Of a stretch of 64,000 nt of DNA, positions 16,337-26,059 are shown piece after piece. The DNA lies in contig UCII01000020.1 of assembly GCA_900472485.1 (NCBI GenBank), positions 22,766 through 86,765 on the forward strand, in the 5' to 3' direction. The position numbers and the translations under genes were made by a program. The stretch comes from Hyphomicrobiales bacterium. GTDB taxonomy: Bacteria; Pseudomonadota; Alphaproteobacteria; Rhizobiales; Rhizobiaceae. Every line of letters begins with the position of its first letter. The stretch's first letter is position 1. Under the pieces are notes generated by a model that was not told the origin of the DNA, searched no databases, and was given only the letters and a program-made list of their open reading frames with translations.

Positions 16337-16996
16337 TCAGACCGGTTCCTTGCCGCGGATCGCCTGCATTGCCTTGTAGGCGACGCGTGACTGGCAGCGC
16401 TCGATCCAGGCCTTCATCTTCGGGCGAGCGTCGAACAATTCCTGCTCGGTCTGAGCATAGCGCAGCACTTCGGCCAGGTTGAGGTCGGCGGCGGTAAAAC
16501 GATTGCCGACGAGATAGTCCTGATTTTGCAGGTGCTTTTCGAGCACGTCGAGTGGTTTCTTCAGCGAGCGGCAGGCGACTGCGATCCCGGCCTTGCCCGC
16601 GTCGCTGTTTTCCTGGGAATTGTCATAGATGCGAACCAGCGCGACGCTATAAGGCTCGACTTCCGTCGCCGCCCACATCGTCCACATAGACATCAGTCCT
16701 TCTTCCTCCACCGACTTGCCGGCCAGCGGACCGCCATATTTGCGTGCGAGATAGAGGTTGATGGCGAGCGACTCATGCATCGCGAGATCGCCATCCTTGA
16801 TGCAGGGGATCATGCCCATCGGATTGACCGCCAGAAATTCCGGCGACATCGTATTGATCGGGGCGTCGGCGGCGAGCGGATTGGCAAGTCGGCTGGCCTG
16901 GATAACGGGCACGGATTTGAACTCGATGCCGAGCTCCCCAGCCATCCAGTAATTGCGCGAGCCGCGCGAGCGATAGACGCCGTAGATCGTCAGCAT
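16337..16996 (-). CDS. Glutathione S-transferase family protein
   Basis: A 219-residue GST: the N-terminal domain starts MLTIYGVYRSRGSRNYW, with serine in the glutathione-contact position, NPMGMIPCI loop and HESLAINLYLARKYGG; the C-terminal domain ends with DYLVGNRFTAADLNLAEVLRYA, the N-capping-box region of GSTs. ATG 16996 is the family start; the longer frame runs into intergenic DNA. This is the third GST gene in the first 17 kb. Convergent with LysR and divergent from the leucine operon. Confidence 0.9.
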   Translation of the reverse strand: MLTIYGVYRSRGSRNYWMAGELGIEFKSVPVIQASRLANPLAADAPINTMSPEFLAVNPMGMIPCIKDGDLAMHESLAINLYLARKYGGPLAGKSVEEEGLMSMWTMWAATEVEPYSVALVRIYDNSQENSDAGKAGIAVACRSLKKPLDVLEKHLQNQDYLVGNRFTAADLNLAEVLRYAQTEQELFDARPKMKAWIERCQSRVAYKAMQAIRGKEPV

Positions 16997-17300
16997 GTGG
17001 GTCTCCAAGATTCGAATGGGCGCGACCTTATTGGGCAGGTTGGGCGAGTAAAAGACCCTGCCGTTGATATCTGCAATGAAAGCTCGTGATGGATGGCGGA
17101 TGGCCGGCGCCGCGCAAGCACGAAAATATCCGCCAACCCACCGAAATCTTTGCAAATCATGCTGCCGAAGGCTAGCCTTCGTTCAGAAATTAGCGTCGCT
17201 GCATGTTACCGTTCGATCACGGCTTTCGTCGGATGCGGTAGGAGGCATCCGGTGAAATGCACATGGGCAATCGGTAACTGCGATCTCGGGAGGAGAGCAG
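16997..17300. promoter_or_regulatory. Divergent promoter region between GST and the leucine-degradation operon
   Basis: Three hundred and four bases without a credible gene. It contains a perfect 16-base palindrome at 17166-17181 and, at its right end, the GGGAGGAG ribosome site of the oxidoreductase gene. I could not assign -35/-10 boxes with confidence. Confidence 0.5.
17166..17181. promoter_or_regulatory. Perfect 16-base palindrome, candidate operator of the leucine operon
   Basis: CGAAGGCTAGCCTTCG is fully self-complementary and lies 120 bases upstream of the operon start. Symmetry of this size suits a dimeric repressor; the regulator gene is not evident in the window. Confidence 0.5.
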
Positions 17301-20300
17301 ATGCTTGCGACCAGCGTTTCGCTAGACGACAAATATATCGCTGAGGATGGCCGCGTTTTCATGACCGGCCTGCAGGCGCTGGTGCGGCTGCCCATGACAC
17401 AGATGCGGCGTGACCGCGCCGCCGGGCTCAATACGGCAACGTTCATCTCAGGCTATCGCGGCTCGCCGCTCGGCGGCTATGATCAGCAGCTTCTGAAAGC
17501 CAAGACTTACCTCGACGCGCATGACGTCACCTTCCAGCCTGGAATCAATGAAGACCTTGCAGCCACGGCCGTCTGGGGCTCTCAGCAGGTCGGCCTTTCT
17601 CCCGGTGCCCGCAAGGATGGCGTGCTCGGCATCTGGTACGGCAAAGGCCCCGGCGTCGATCGTTCCGGCGATGTGCTGAAGCACGGCAATGCCGCCGGCA
17701 CCTCCAGGCATGGCGGCGTTCTCTGTTTTGCCGGCGACGATCATTCCGCCAAGTCCTCGACCATTCCGCACCAGACCGACCATGAATTCATGTCGGCGGT
17801 CATGCCGGTCATCTATCCCTCGTCGATCCACGAATTCCTCGAATACGGCCTACTCGGCATTGCCATGTCGCGTTACTCCGGCTGCTGGGTCGGCATGAAA
17901 TTCATCGCCGATACGGTCGAGACGACTGCGGCCGTCGATCTCTCGGGGGAAAAGCGGCAATTCCTGTTGCCGGCGGATTTCGAACTCCCTCCCGGCGGCC
18001 TCAATCTGCGCTGGCCCGATCCGCCGCTGGTGCAGGACGATCGCCTGCAGAATTACAAGGCCTATGCCGCCATCGCTTTCGCCCGCGCCAATCGCGTCGA
18101 TGAAATCACCCATGACGTACCCAATGCCCGCCTCGGCATCATTTCCTCCGGCAAGGCCTATGAAGATGTGCTGGAGGCGCTGCGCGAGCTGGAGATCGGA
18201 CCGCGGGAGATGGCAGCGATCGGCTTGCGTATCTTGAAGGTGCGTATGCCCTGGCCGTTGGAGCCGGAGGCCGTGCGCCATTTCTCGGAAGGTCTGGACG
18301 AGGTTCTTGTCGTCGAGGAGCGGCGCGAGATCATCGAAAACCAGATCAAGCAGCAGCTGTTCAACTGGCGCGCCGATGTCCGCCCGCGCATCGTCGGCAA
18401 GTTCGACGAGCGTGACAAGCCCTATCTCAGCCTGTCTTCGGCGCTGACAGTCGGCGCCGTCGCGAGAGCCATCGCCGGGCGCATCGTCAAGCTCGATCTC
18501 GATCGGGGCCTGCATGACCGCATTGCAGCCAAGCTTTCCTATCTTGCCGAGCGTGGCCAGATCAGTCGCAGCCATGTCGCGCCGTTGAACCGTACGCCCT
18601 TCTTCTGTTCCGGCTGTCCGCACAATACATCCACCCGCGTTCCCGAAGGCAGCCGCGCCATCGCCGGCATCGGCTGCCATTACATGGCCACCTGGATGGA
18701 CCGCAGCACCGAGACCTTTACGCAAATGGGCGGCGAAGGCGTGCCGTGGACCGCGATCGCCCGCTACACCGACGAAAAGCACATGTTCGTCAATCTCGGT
18801 GACGGCACCTATTTCCACTCCGGCATTCTCGCCATCCGCCAGTCCGTCGCCGCCAAGGTCAACGTCACTTACAAGCTGCTCTACAACGATGCCGTTGCCA
18901 TGACCGGCGGTCAGCAGATCGACGGCCACCTGACGCCGCAGCTGGTGACGAAACAGCTGCATGACGAAGGCGTCAGGCCGATCTATCTGCTGTCGGACAA
19001 TCCCGATGCCTATCGCGCATCCGAACTGGCGCCTGGTGTCAAGGTTCTGCATCGCGACCACATCGATCAGGTGATGCTGACGCTGCGCGAAACCGAAGGC
19101 TGTTCGGCGATCGTCTATGTCCAGACCTGCGCGGCGGAGAAGCGCCGTCGCCGCAGCCGCGGCCTGATGGAGGATCCGGCCAAGCGCGTCTTCATCAACA
19201 AGGCTGTCTGCGAGGGGTGTGGCGATTGCTCGGTGCAGTCCAACTGCATCTCCATCGAGCCGCTGGAGACGGAGTTCGGCCGCAAGCGCCAGATCAACCA
19301 ATCGAGCTGCAACAAGGATTTCTCCTGCGTCAAAGGCTTCTGCCCGTCCTTCGTGACGGTTCATGGCGGCAGGCGCCGCAAGCGAAAGCCACTTGATCAC
19401 GCCGACATCGACGTGCCGATGCCGGAAATCCCTCTCATCGCCGATCGCCCCTGGAACATCGCGATCGCCGGCGTCGGCGGCACCGGCATCCTGACCATCG
19501 GCGCCATCCTCGGCATGGCTGCGCATCTGGATGGCAAGGTGCCGATGATCCTCGACATGGCCGGCCTTGCTCAGAAGGGTGGCGCGGTCATGAGCCATCT
19601 GCGCATCGGCCATAATCAGGCCGATGTCACCTCGTCGCGCATCGTCAACGGCGGCGCGGATCTGCTGTTATCAGCGGACGAGGTGGTGGGCGCCTCCAAG
19701 GATGCGATCACGCTTTGCTCGCCGACGCGGACGACCGCCATCGTCAACACCGGGTTGATGCCGGTTGCCGATTTTGTCCGCAACCGCGATTTCGATTTCA
19801 AGACCGGATCGATCCAGCACACGATCGCCAAGACCGTCAGCGACAAATCCGTCTTCCTCGATTTCGGCCATATCGCGACAGAAGTGACCGGCGATGCCAT
19901 ATCGACCAATATCCTGCTGACGGGCTTTGCCTGGCAACGCGGCCTGCTGCCGCTGTCGCTGGAGGCGATCGAAAGGGCGATCGAACTCAACGGCGTTGCC
20001 GTCAAGCCGAGCCTCTCCGCGTTTCATTGGGGCCGGCTTCTGGCGCATGATCCGCAGGCCGTGCATGCCGTGATGGCCAAACCCAAGACGGGAAAGACGC
20101 TGGCTGACATGAGTCTCGATGATCTCATTAGGCACCGCAAGGCGCATCTGACCGCCTATCAGGATGTGGCCCTTGCCGAGCGCTATGGTGCTTTCGTCGC
20201 CCACGCCAATGCGCTTGCCGCAAAAGAGCGGCTTTCGGACAAGGTGCCCTTTGCCGTCGCCGTCACTTATGCGCGGGTCCTGGCCTACAAGGATGAATAT

Positions 20301-20774
20301 GAGGTCGCCCGCCTGCTCACCGATCCTGCTTTCGAAGCGCAATTGCGTGAGGAGATGGAGGGAGATTTCAAGCTGGCCCTCAATCTTACCCCACCCATCC
20401 TCGGCGGCAGGGATCCGAACGGCCGGCCAAGGAAGCGCGAATTCGGCGCCTGGATCCTGCTGCTGCTGCGGGTGCTTGCGCCAATGAAGCCGCTACGAGG
20501 CACCGCTTTCGATCCCTTCGGCTATATGGCGGAGCGGCGCATGGAACGCCGCCTGATTGCCGAATACGAAGAGATCGCCGGGCGTGTGCTTTCCGGTCTG
20601 CGCCACGACAACGAGGCGGAAGCCCTTGCCATTCTCTCGCTGTTTGATGAGATAAGAGGCTTCGGCCCGGTCAAAGAGGAGGCTCGCCGGAAGATCATGG
20701 TGAGGATCGCGGACAGACTGAAAGCCTATGAGACGCCGCGGGAGGCGCAGCATGTACCCGCAGATGCGGCATGA
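17301..20774 (+). CDS. Fused indolepyruvate (2-oxoacid) ferredoxin oxidoreductase
   Basis: An 1157-residue single-chain enzyme combining the IorA and IorB modules. It carries out CoA-dependent oxidative decarboxylation of arylpyruvates or branched 2-oxoacids. In order: an N-terminal pyrimidine-binding domain (GYRGSPLGGYDQQL), a thiamine-diphosphate domain with FCSGCPHNTS and GDGTYFHSG (about residues 430-520), a ferredoxin-type cluster segment with CEGCGDCSVQSNC and a following cysteine cluster (SSCNKDFSCVKGFC, about 635-685), then the gamma domain with GVGGTGILTIGAILG (about 725). The strong GGGAGGAG site supports ATG 17301. It is the first gene of a seven-gene leucine-degradation operon, 86 bases before ivd; from this I infer it may feed isovaleryl-CoA from 4-methyl-2-oxopentanoate, replacing or supplementing the branched-chain dehydrogenase complex. 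Confidence 0.9.
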   Translation: MLATSVSLDDKYIAEDGRVFMTGLQALVRLPMTQMRRDRAAGLNTATFISGYRGSPLGGYDQQLLKAKTYLDAHDVTFQPGINEDLAATAVWGSQQVGLSPGARKDGVLGIWYGKGPGVDRSGDVLKHGNAAGTSRHGGVLCFAGDDHSAKSSTIPHQTDHEFMSAVMPVIYPSSIHEFLEYGLLGIAMSRYSGCWVGMKFIADTVETTAAVDLSGEKRQFLLPADFELPPGGLNLRWPDPPLVQDDRLQNYKAYAAIAFARANRVDEITHDVPNARLGIISSGKAYEDVLEALRELEIGPREMAAIGLRILKVRMPWPLEPEAVRHFSEGLDEVLVVEERREIIENQIKQQLFNWRADVRPRIVGKFDERDKPYLSLSSALTVGAVARAIAGRIVKLDLDRGLHDRIAAKLSYLAERGQISRSHVAPLNRTPFFCSGCPHNTSTRVPEGSRAIAGIGCHYMATWMDRSTETFTQMGGEGVPWTAIARYTDEKHMFVNLGDGTYFHSGILAIRQSVAAKVNVTYKLLYNDAVAMTGGQQIDGHLTPQLVTKQLHDEGVRPIYLLSDNPDAYRASELAPGVKVLHRDHIDQVMLTLRETEGCSAIVYVQTCAAEKRRRRSRGLMEDPAKRVFINKAVCEGCGDCSVQSNCISIEPLETEFGRKRQINQSSCNKDFSCVKGFCPSFVTVHGGRRRKRKPLDHADIDVPMPEIPLIADRPWNIAIAGVGGTGILTIGAILGMAAHLDGKVPMILDMAGLAQKGGAVMSHLRIGHNQADVTSSRIVNGGADLLLSADEVVGASKDAITLCSPTRTTAIVNTGLMPVADFVRNRDFDFKTGSIQHTIAKTVSDKSVFLDFGHIATEVTGDAISTNILLTGFAWQRGLLPLSLEAIERAIELNGVAVKPSLSAFHWGRLLAHDPQAVHAVMAKPKTGKTLADMSLDDLIRHRKAHLTAYQDVALAERYGAFVAHANALAAKERLSDKVPFAVAVTYARVLAYKDEYEVARLLTDPAFEAQLREEMEGDFKLALNLTPPILGGRDPNGRPRKREFGAWILLLLRVLAPMKPLRGTAFDPFGYMAERRMERRLIAEYEEIAGRVLSGLRHDNEAEALAILSLFDEIRGFGPVKEEARRKIMVRIADRLKAYETPREAQHVPADAA

Positions 20775-20860
20775 CGCCCGCAGTGGAAACTTGAAGCAGG
20801 CATAACGAAACATACGTTCAAAGAGATTGGACGTTCGGGAAGGTCGGGAGGAGAAGCCGG

Positions 20861-22024
20861 ATGTTTTCTGGGGGATTGAACTTCGCGCTGGGCGAGGACA
20901 TCGACGCGCTGCGCGAGCAGGTGCGCCGCTTTGCCAGCAACCGCATCGCACCCTTTGCCGATGAGATCGATCGTAACAACAGTTTCCCGATGCATCTGTG
21001 GCGGGAGATGGGCGATCTCGGCGTACTCGGGATCACGGTTGACGAAGCCTATGGCGGCGCCGGCCTCGGTTATCTCGCCCACACGGTTGCCATGGAAGAG
21101 ATCAGCCGTGCTTCGGCTTCCGTCGGCCTGAGCTACGGCGCTCATTCCAACCTCTGCGTCAACCAGATCTACCGCAACGGCACCACGGCGCAGAAGGAGC
21201 GCTACCTGCCGAAGCTGATATCGGGCGAGCATGTGGGGGCTCTCGCCATGTCGGAACCGGGCGCGGGCTCCGATGTCGTCTCCATGAAGCTGCAAGCGGA
21301 GAAACGCGGCCATCACTATGTGCTGAACGGCAGCAAGATGTGGATCACCAACGGTCCGGATGCCGATGTTCTCGTCGTGTATGCCAAGACGTCTCCTGAT
21401 GCGGGCCCGCGGGGGATCACCGCCTTCCTCGTCGAGAAAGGCTTCTCCGGCTTCTCCGTCGGCCAGAAGCTCGACAAGCTCGGCATGCGGGGTTCCAACA
21501 CCTCGGAGCTGATCTTCCTCGATTGCGAGGTTCCGGAGGAGAATGTTCTCGGTCACGTCGATGGCGGCGTACGCGTGCTGATGTCGGGTCTCGATTATGA
21601 GCGCGTGGTCCTTTCCGGCGGCCCCGTCGGCATCATGGCGGCCTGCATGGATGTGGTGCTGCCTTACATGCATGAGCGCAAGCAGTTCGGCCAGTCGATT
21701 GGCGAGTTTCAGCTGATGCAAGGCAAGCTGGCCGACATGTATGTCACCATGAATGCGGCGCGTGCCTATGTCTATGCGGTGGCCGCCGCCTGCGATCGCG
21801 GCGAGACGACGCGCAAGGATGCCGCCGGCTGCATTCTCTATTCCGCCGAGAAGGCAACGGCACTGGCGCTCGAATGCATCCAGGCGCTCGGCGGCAACGG
21901 CTACACCAATGATTATCCTGCCGGCCGGCTGCTGCGCGACGCCAAGCTCTACGAGATCGGCGCCGGCACATCCGAAATCCGGCGCATGCTGATCGGTCGC
22001 GAGCTGTTCGGCGAAACGGCCTGA
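20861..22024 (+). CDS. ivd: Isovaleryl-CoA dehydrogenase
   Basis: A 387-residue acyl-CoA dehydrogenase converting isovaleryl-CoA to 3-methylcrotonyl-CoA with FAD, passing electrons to ETF. The family signatures AMSEPGAGSDVVSMKL, KMWITNGPDADVL and the C-terminal LGGNGYTNDYPAGRLLRDAKLYEIGAGTSEIRR are clear; the active-site glutamate of isovaleryl-CoA dehydrogenases lies in the region YERVVLSGGPVG. GGGAGGAG precedes the ATG. Second gene of the operon, followed after 35 bases by mccB, which acts on its product. Confidence 0.93.
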   Translation: MFSGGLNFALGEDIDALREQVRRFASNRIAPFADEIDRNNSFPMHLWREMGDLGVLGITVDEAYGGAGLGYLAHTVAMEEISRASASVGLSYGAHSNLCVNQIYRNGTTAQKERYLPKLISGEHVGALAMSEPGAGSDVVSMKLQAEKRGHHYVLNGSKMWITNGPDADVLVVYAKTSPDAGPRGITAFLVEKGFSGFSVGQKLDKLGMRGSNTSELIFLDCEVPEENVLGHVDGGVRVLMSGLDYERVVLSGGPVGIMAACMDVVLPYMHERKQFGQSIGEFQLMQGKLADMYVTMNAARAYVYAVAAACDRGETTRKDAAGCILYSAEKATALALECIQALGGNGYTNDYPAGRLLRDAKLYEIGAGTSEIRRMLIGRELFGETA

Positions 22025-22059
22025 CTGCGAAATTCCATTCCCATCAACCGGTGAAGCGC

Positions 22060-23667
22060 ATGACCGTCCTGAAATCAGAGATATCGACGCATTCGGACCG
22101 CTTTCGCGATAATCGCGCCGCGTTGCTGGAGGCGATCGGCGTCGCCGAGACTGCAGCGTCGCAGGCAGTGGAAGGCGGTGGCGCGCAGGCGCGTGAGCGC
22201 CATGTCAGCCGCGGCAAGATGCTGCCGCGCGATCGTGTCGCCGGGCTGATCGATCCCGCCACGCCGTTTCTGGAAATCGGCACGACCGCCGCGCACGGTC
22301 TCTACAACGGCGACGCGCCGGGAGCCGGCCTGATCGCCGGCATCGGACGCGTTTCCGGCCGCGACTGCATGATCGTTTGCAACGACGCCACGGTCAAAGG
22401 CGGCACCTACTATCCGATCACGGTGAAGAAGCATCTGCGTGCGCAGGAAATTGCCGCGGAAAACAATCTCCCCTGCATCTACCTCGTCGATTCCGGCGGC
22501 GCCAATCTGCCGAACCAGGACGAGGTGTTTCCCGACCGCGATCATTTCGGCCGCATCTTCTACAATCAGGCCAATATGTCGGCCGCCGGCATCCCGCAGA
22601 TCGCTGTCGTCATGGGCTCCTGCACGGCCGGCGGCGCCTATGTGCCGGCCATGTCGGATGAAACCATCATCGTCGAAAAGCAGGGGACAATCTTTCTCGC
22701 CGGTCCGCCGCTCGTCAAGGCGGCGACGGGGGAGGTGGTCTCGGCCGAGGATCTCGGCGGCGGCGATGTTCACACGCGCCTTTCCGGTGTTGCTGATCAT
22801 CTGGCGCGCGACGATGCCCATGCGCTTGCGCTCGCCCGCCAGGCGGTCGCCAATCTCAATCGCCGCAAACCCGAGAGCGTCGAGCTTCGCACGCCCGAGG
22901 CACCGCTCTACGATCCCGAGGATATTCTCGGCATCGTCCCTTCCGATCTGCGCACGCCCTATGATGTGCGCGAGGTTATCGCCCGCATGGTGGATGGCTC
23001 CCACCTCGATGAGTTCAAAGCGCGCTACGGCACGACGCTGGTCTGCGGCTTTGCCCATATCCACGGCATCCCGGTCGGCATCATCGCCAACAACGGTGTT
23101 CTCTTCTCGGAGTCGGCGCTGAAGGGCGCCCATTTCGTCGAGCTTTGCTCGCAGCGCAAGATCCCGTTGGTCTTCCTGCAGAACATCACCGGCTTCATGG
23201 TCGGCCGCAAATACGAGACGGAAGGCATCGCTAAGAATGGCGCCAAGCTGGTGACGGCTGTCGCCACGACCAAGGTCCCGAAGATCACTATGCTGATCGG
23301 CGGCTCCTTCGGCGCCGGTAATTACGGCATGGCCGGCCGGGCCTATTCGCCGCGTTTCCTCTGGACCTGGCCCAACAGCCGCATATCGGTCATGGGCGGA
23401 GAGCAGGCGGCGGGCGTGCTCGCCACCGTGCGCGGCGAGGCGCTGGCGCGGGGCGGCAAGCCTTGGACGCCGGAAGAAGAGGCCGCCTTCAAGGCGCCGA
23501 CGCTCAAGATGTTCGAAACCCAGAGCCACCCGCTCTATGCCTCGGCCCGCCTTTGGGACGACGGCATCATCGATCCGCGCAAGAGCCGCGACGTGCTGGC
23601 TCTCTCGCTTTCAGCAGCACTCAACGCACCGATCGAAGACACACGCTTCGGTCTGTTCAGGATGTGA
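22060..23667 (+). CDS. mccB: Methylcrotonyl-CoA carboxylase, carboxyltransferase (beta) subunit
   Basis: A 535-residue acyl-CoA carboxyltransferase. With MccA it carboxylates 3-methylcrotonyl-CoA to 3-methylglutaconyl-CoA. Crotonase-like carboxyltransferase motifs are seen: GRVSGRDCMIVCNDATVKGG, the oxyanion region MGSCTAGGAYVPAMSDE, and C-terminal GGSFGAGNYGMAGRAYSPRF with SVMGGEQAAGVL. I prefer ATG 22060 with GGTGAA upstream; a GTG three codons earlier is possible. It is separated from its biotin subunit by ridA. Confidence 0.95.
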   Translation: MTVLKSEISTHSDRFRDNRAALLEAIGVAETAASQAVEGGGAQARERHVSRGKMLPRDRVAGLIDPATPFLEIGTTAAHGLYNGDAPGAGLIAGIGRVSGRDCMIVCNDATVKGGTYYPITVKKHLRAQEIAAENNLPCIYLVDSGGANLPNQDEVFPDRDHFGRIFYNQANMSAAGIPQIAVVMGSCTAGGAYVPAMSDETIIVEKQGTIFLAGPPLVKAATGEVVSAEDLGGGDVHTRLSGVADHLARDDAHALALARQAVANLNRRKPESVELRTPEAPLYDPEDILGIVPSDLRTPYDVREVIARMVDGSHLDEFKARYGTTLVCGFAHIHGIPVGIIANNGVLFSESALKGAHFVELCSQRKIPLVFLQNITGFMVGRKYETEGIAKNGAKLVTAVATTKVPKITMLIGGSFGAGNYGMAGRAYSPRFLWTWPNSRISVMGGEQAAGVLATVRGEALARGGKPWTPEEEAAFKAPTLKMFETQSHPLYASARLWDDGIIDPRKSRDVLALSLSAALNAPIEDTRFGLFRM

Positions 23668-23677
23668 GGAGACGGAG

Positions 23678-24061
23678 ATGAAACGCGATACCATAAATGC
23701 CAAGAATGCGCCGCAGCCGCGCGGCGGCTATGCCCAGGCCGTGAAGCTCGAGAATTTCGAGCGACTACTTTTTATCAGCGGACAGATACCGACCGATGTC
23801 GATGATGCCTTGCCGGAGGGTTTTAAGGCGCAGGCCCGTCAGGTCTGGCACAACATCGATGCGCAGCTGAAGGCGGCCGGCATGACGAAGGACGATATCG
23901 TCAAGGTCACCACCTTTCTCGCCGATCGACATCACACGATCGAGAACCGCGAGATCCGCAGCGAATATCTAGGCTCGCTCACGCCGGCCATGACTGTCGT
24001 GATCGCCGGTATCTTCGACACGGCCTGGCTGCTCGAAGTCGAAGTCATTGCCGCGCAATAG
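23678..24061 (+). CDS. RidA-family (endoribonuclease L-PSP) deaminase
   Basis: A 127-residue RidA/YjgF protein. The family deaminates reactive enamine/imine intermediates from PLP enzymes. Motifs include the N-terminal NAPQPRGGYAQAV, LFISGQIPTD and the C-terminal VIAGIFDTAWLLEVEVIA strand. The usual catalytic arginine region is altered: KVTTFLADRHH replaces the more common KVTVYLTD. GGAGACGGAG precedes ATG 23678. Lying between mccB and mccA with gaps of 10 and 9 bases, it is part of the leucine operon, perhaps protecting its enzymes from 2-aminoacrylate-like by-products of transamination. Confidence 0.85.
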   Translation: MKRDTINAKNAPQPRGGYAQAVKLENFERLLFISGQIPTDVDDALPEGFKAQARQVWHNIDAQLKAAGMTKDDIVKVTTFLADRHHTIENREIRSEYLGSLTPAMTVVIAGIFDTAWLLEVEVIAAQ

Positions 24062-24070
24062 GGTCTGCCG

Positions 24071-26059
24071 ATGTTTTCGAAGATACTGATCGCCAATCGC
24101 GGCGAAATCGCCTGCCGGGTCATCCGCACCGCAAGGCGGCTGGGCATCCGCACGGTCGCCGTCTATTCCGACGCCGATCGGGATGCCCTGCACGTGGCGC
24201 TGGCCGACGAAGCCGTGCATATCGGCCCGGCGGCTGCGAGCGAGAGCTATCTGTCGAAGGAGAAGATCATCGGGGCCGCGAAGCGAACCGGCGCGGAGGC
24301 CATCCATCCGGGCTACGGCTTTCTCTCGGAAAATGCAGGTTTTGCCGAGGCCGTCGAAGCTGCCGGCCTGGTCTTCATCGGCCCGTCGCCGGCCTCCATC
24401 CGAGCGATGGGGCTCAAGGATGCGGCCAAGGCGCTGATGGAGCGGGCAGGGGTGCCGGTCGTGCCAGGCTATCATGGCGATAGGCAAGAGCCCGGCTTTC
24501 TTGCCGCACAGGCCGATGGCATCGGCTTTCCCGTTCTTATCAAGGCGAGGGCCGGCGGCGGTGGCAAGGGCATGCGCCGCGTCGACCGGCCGGAGGATTT
24601 CGAGGCTTCGCTGGAGGCAGCGAAACGCGAGGCGAAATCCGCTTTCGGCGACGATGCCGTGCTGATCGAGAAATATCTGACCAAACCGCGTCACATCGAG
24701 ATCCAGGTCTTCGGAGACAGCCATGGCAATGCCGTGCATCTTTTCGAGCGCGATTGCTCGCTGCAGCGCCGGCACCAGAAGGTGATCGAAGAGGCGCCTG
24801 CGCCTGGTATGACGGAAGAGATGCGTAGCGCCATGGGCGAAGCGGCCGTGCGCGCCGCTCGCGCCATCGATTATCGCGGCGCCGGCACCGTCGAATTCAT
24901 CGCCGATGTCTCCGAGGGCCTGTCGCCGGATCGCTTCTTCTTCATGGAAATGAATACACGCCTGCAGGTCGAGCACCCCGTGACCGAAGCGATCACCGGC
25001 GTTGATCTGGTGGAATGGCAATTGCGCGTTGCGAGCGGCGAGCCGCTTCCGATGAGGCAAAATGAGCTCACCATAAACGGCTGGGCCTTCGAAGCGCGCA
25101 TCTACGCCGAAGATCCCTCGCGCGGCTTCCTGCCGGCAACCGGCACGCTTTCCCACCTTCTCTTTCCCGAAGGCGATGTGCGCATCGATTCAGGCGTGCG
25201 CAAGGGCGATACCATCACCCCGCATTATGATCCGCTGATTGCCAAGCTGACCGTGCACGCGCCGGATCGGGCGGCCGCCCTGGCGAAGCTTACGCGAGGC
25301 CTGGAGCAGACGCAGGTTGCCGGAACCACGACAAATCTCGATTTCCTCATTCGCCTCGGCCACCAGCCGGATTTCGCCGCCGGCCAACCGGATACTGGAT
25401 TGATCGATCGCGATGTGGAGGCGCTGACCTCGGCGCGGCAGCCCGACGATGCGGCTCTTGCCATTGCTGCCATTGTCGAGGCGGGTGGGTTCGCGCAAGC
25501 CGCTGACAATGATCCTTGGCTGTCGCTCGGTGCTTGGCAGCTCTGGGGCGAAGCAAGTCGTCCCGTCACGCTGCATTTTGCCCATGGTCAGCAAAATTGC
25601 CGCGTAGCTGCAAAGGGTCGGTCGCTGTTCAGCGTCGCCTTTGACGGTCGCGCCATTCTCGTCCGCCTGCTCGCAGGTGAGGGCCTTTCCCGTCATGTCG
25701 AGATCGACGGCCGGCAATCCCACGTCGATATCTTCGAGACATCGTCAGGTCTGACTTTGTTCCTCGATGGGCAGACGCATCATTTCCATCGCCTCGATCT
25801 TCTCGACGGAGGAGAGGAGGCGGCCAGCGGCGGCGACCGCGTCATCGCGCCGATGCCGGGCCTCGTCAAGATCGTGCGCGTGCGCGAGGGTGACACGGTG
25901 GCGAAGGGTCAGGCGCTGATCGTCATGGAAGCCATGAAGATGGAGTTGACGCTGACGGCGGCACGCGACGGTATCATCGAAAGCCTGCATGTCGGCGAGG
26001 GCGATCAGACCAGTGAAAGCGCAGTGCTTCTGTCGCTTCGCCCGGAGGATGCGGCATGA
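24071..26059 (+). CDS. mccA: Methylcrotonyl-CoA carboxylase, biotin-carrying (alpha) subunit
   Basis: A 662-residue protein with an N-terminal biotin carboxylase (about 1-445: FSKILIANRGEIACRVIRTA, ATP-grasp glycine loop KARAGGGGKGMR, EMNTRLQVEHPVTE) and a C-terminal biotinyl domain (about 590-660) with the biotin-attachment lysine in EAMKMEL. It carboxylates its biotin with bicarbonate and ATP and passes the group to MccB. The linker region of about 140 residues matches MccA size. Stop overlaps the next gene start (ATGA), so translation is coupled to HMG-CoA lyase. Confidence 0.95.
   Translation: MFSKILIANRGEIACRVIRTARRLGIRTVAVYSDADRDALHVALADEAVHIGPAAASESYLSKEKIIGAAKRTGAEAIHPGYGFLSENAGFAEAVEAAGLVFIGPSPASIRAMGLKDAAKALMERAGVPVVPGYHGDRQEPGFLAAQADGIGFPVLIKARAGGGGKGMRRVDRPEDFEASLEAAKREAKSAFGDDAVLIEKYLTKPRHIEIQVFGDSHGNAVHLFERDCSLQRRHQKVIEEAPAPGMTEEMRSAMGEAAVRAARAIDYRGAGTVEFIADVSEGLSPDRFFFMEMNTRLQVEHPVTEAITGVDLVEWQLRVASGEPLPMRQNELTINGWAFEARIYAEDPSRGFLPATGTLSHLLFPEGDVRIDSGVRKGDTITPHYDPLIAKLTVHAPDRAAALAKLTRGLEQTQVAGTTTNLDFLIRLGHQPDFAAGQPDTGLIDRDVEALTSARQPDDAALAIAAIVEAGGFAQAADNDPWLSLGAWQLWGEASRPVTLHFAHGQQNCRVAAKGRSLFSVAFDGRAILVRLLAGEGLSRHVEIDGRQSHVDIFETSSGLTLFLDGQTHHFHRLDLLDGGEEAASGGDRVIAPMPGLVKIVRVREGDTVAKGQALIVMEAMKMELTLTAARDGIIESLHVGEGDQTSESAVLLSLRPEDAA

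Noticed and set aside
17850..19613. 587-codon minus-strand frame opposite the oxidoreductase
   Set aside because: No recognisable fold; the sense protein explains the region fully.
20813..20836. Direct repeat of ACGTTC upstream of ivd
   Set aside because: Six bases twice is too weak to support a regulatory site inside an operon gap.
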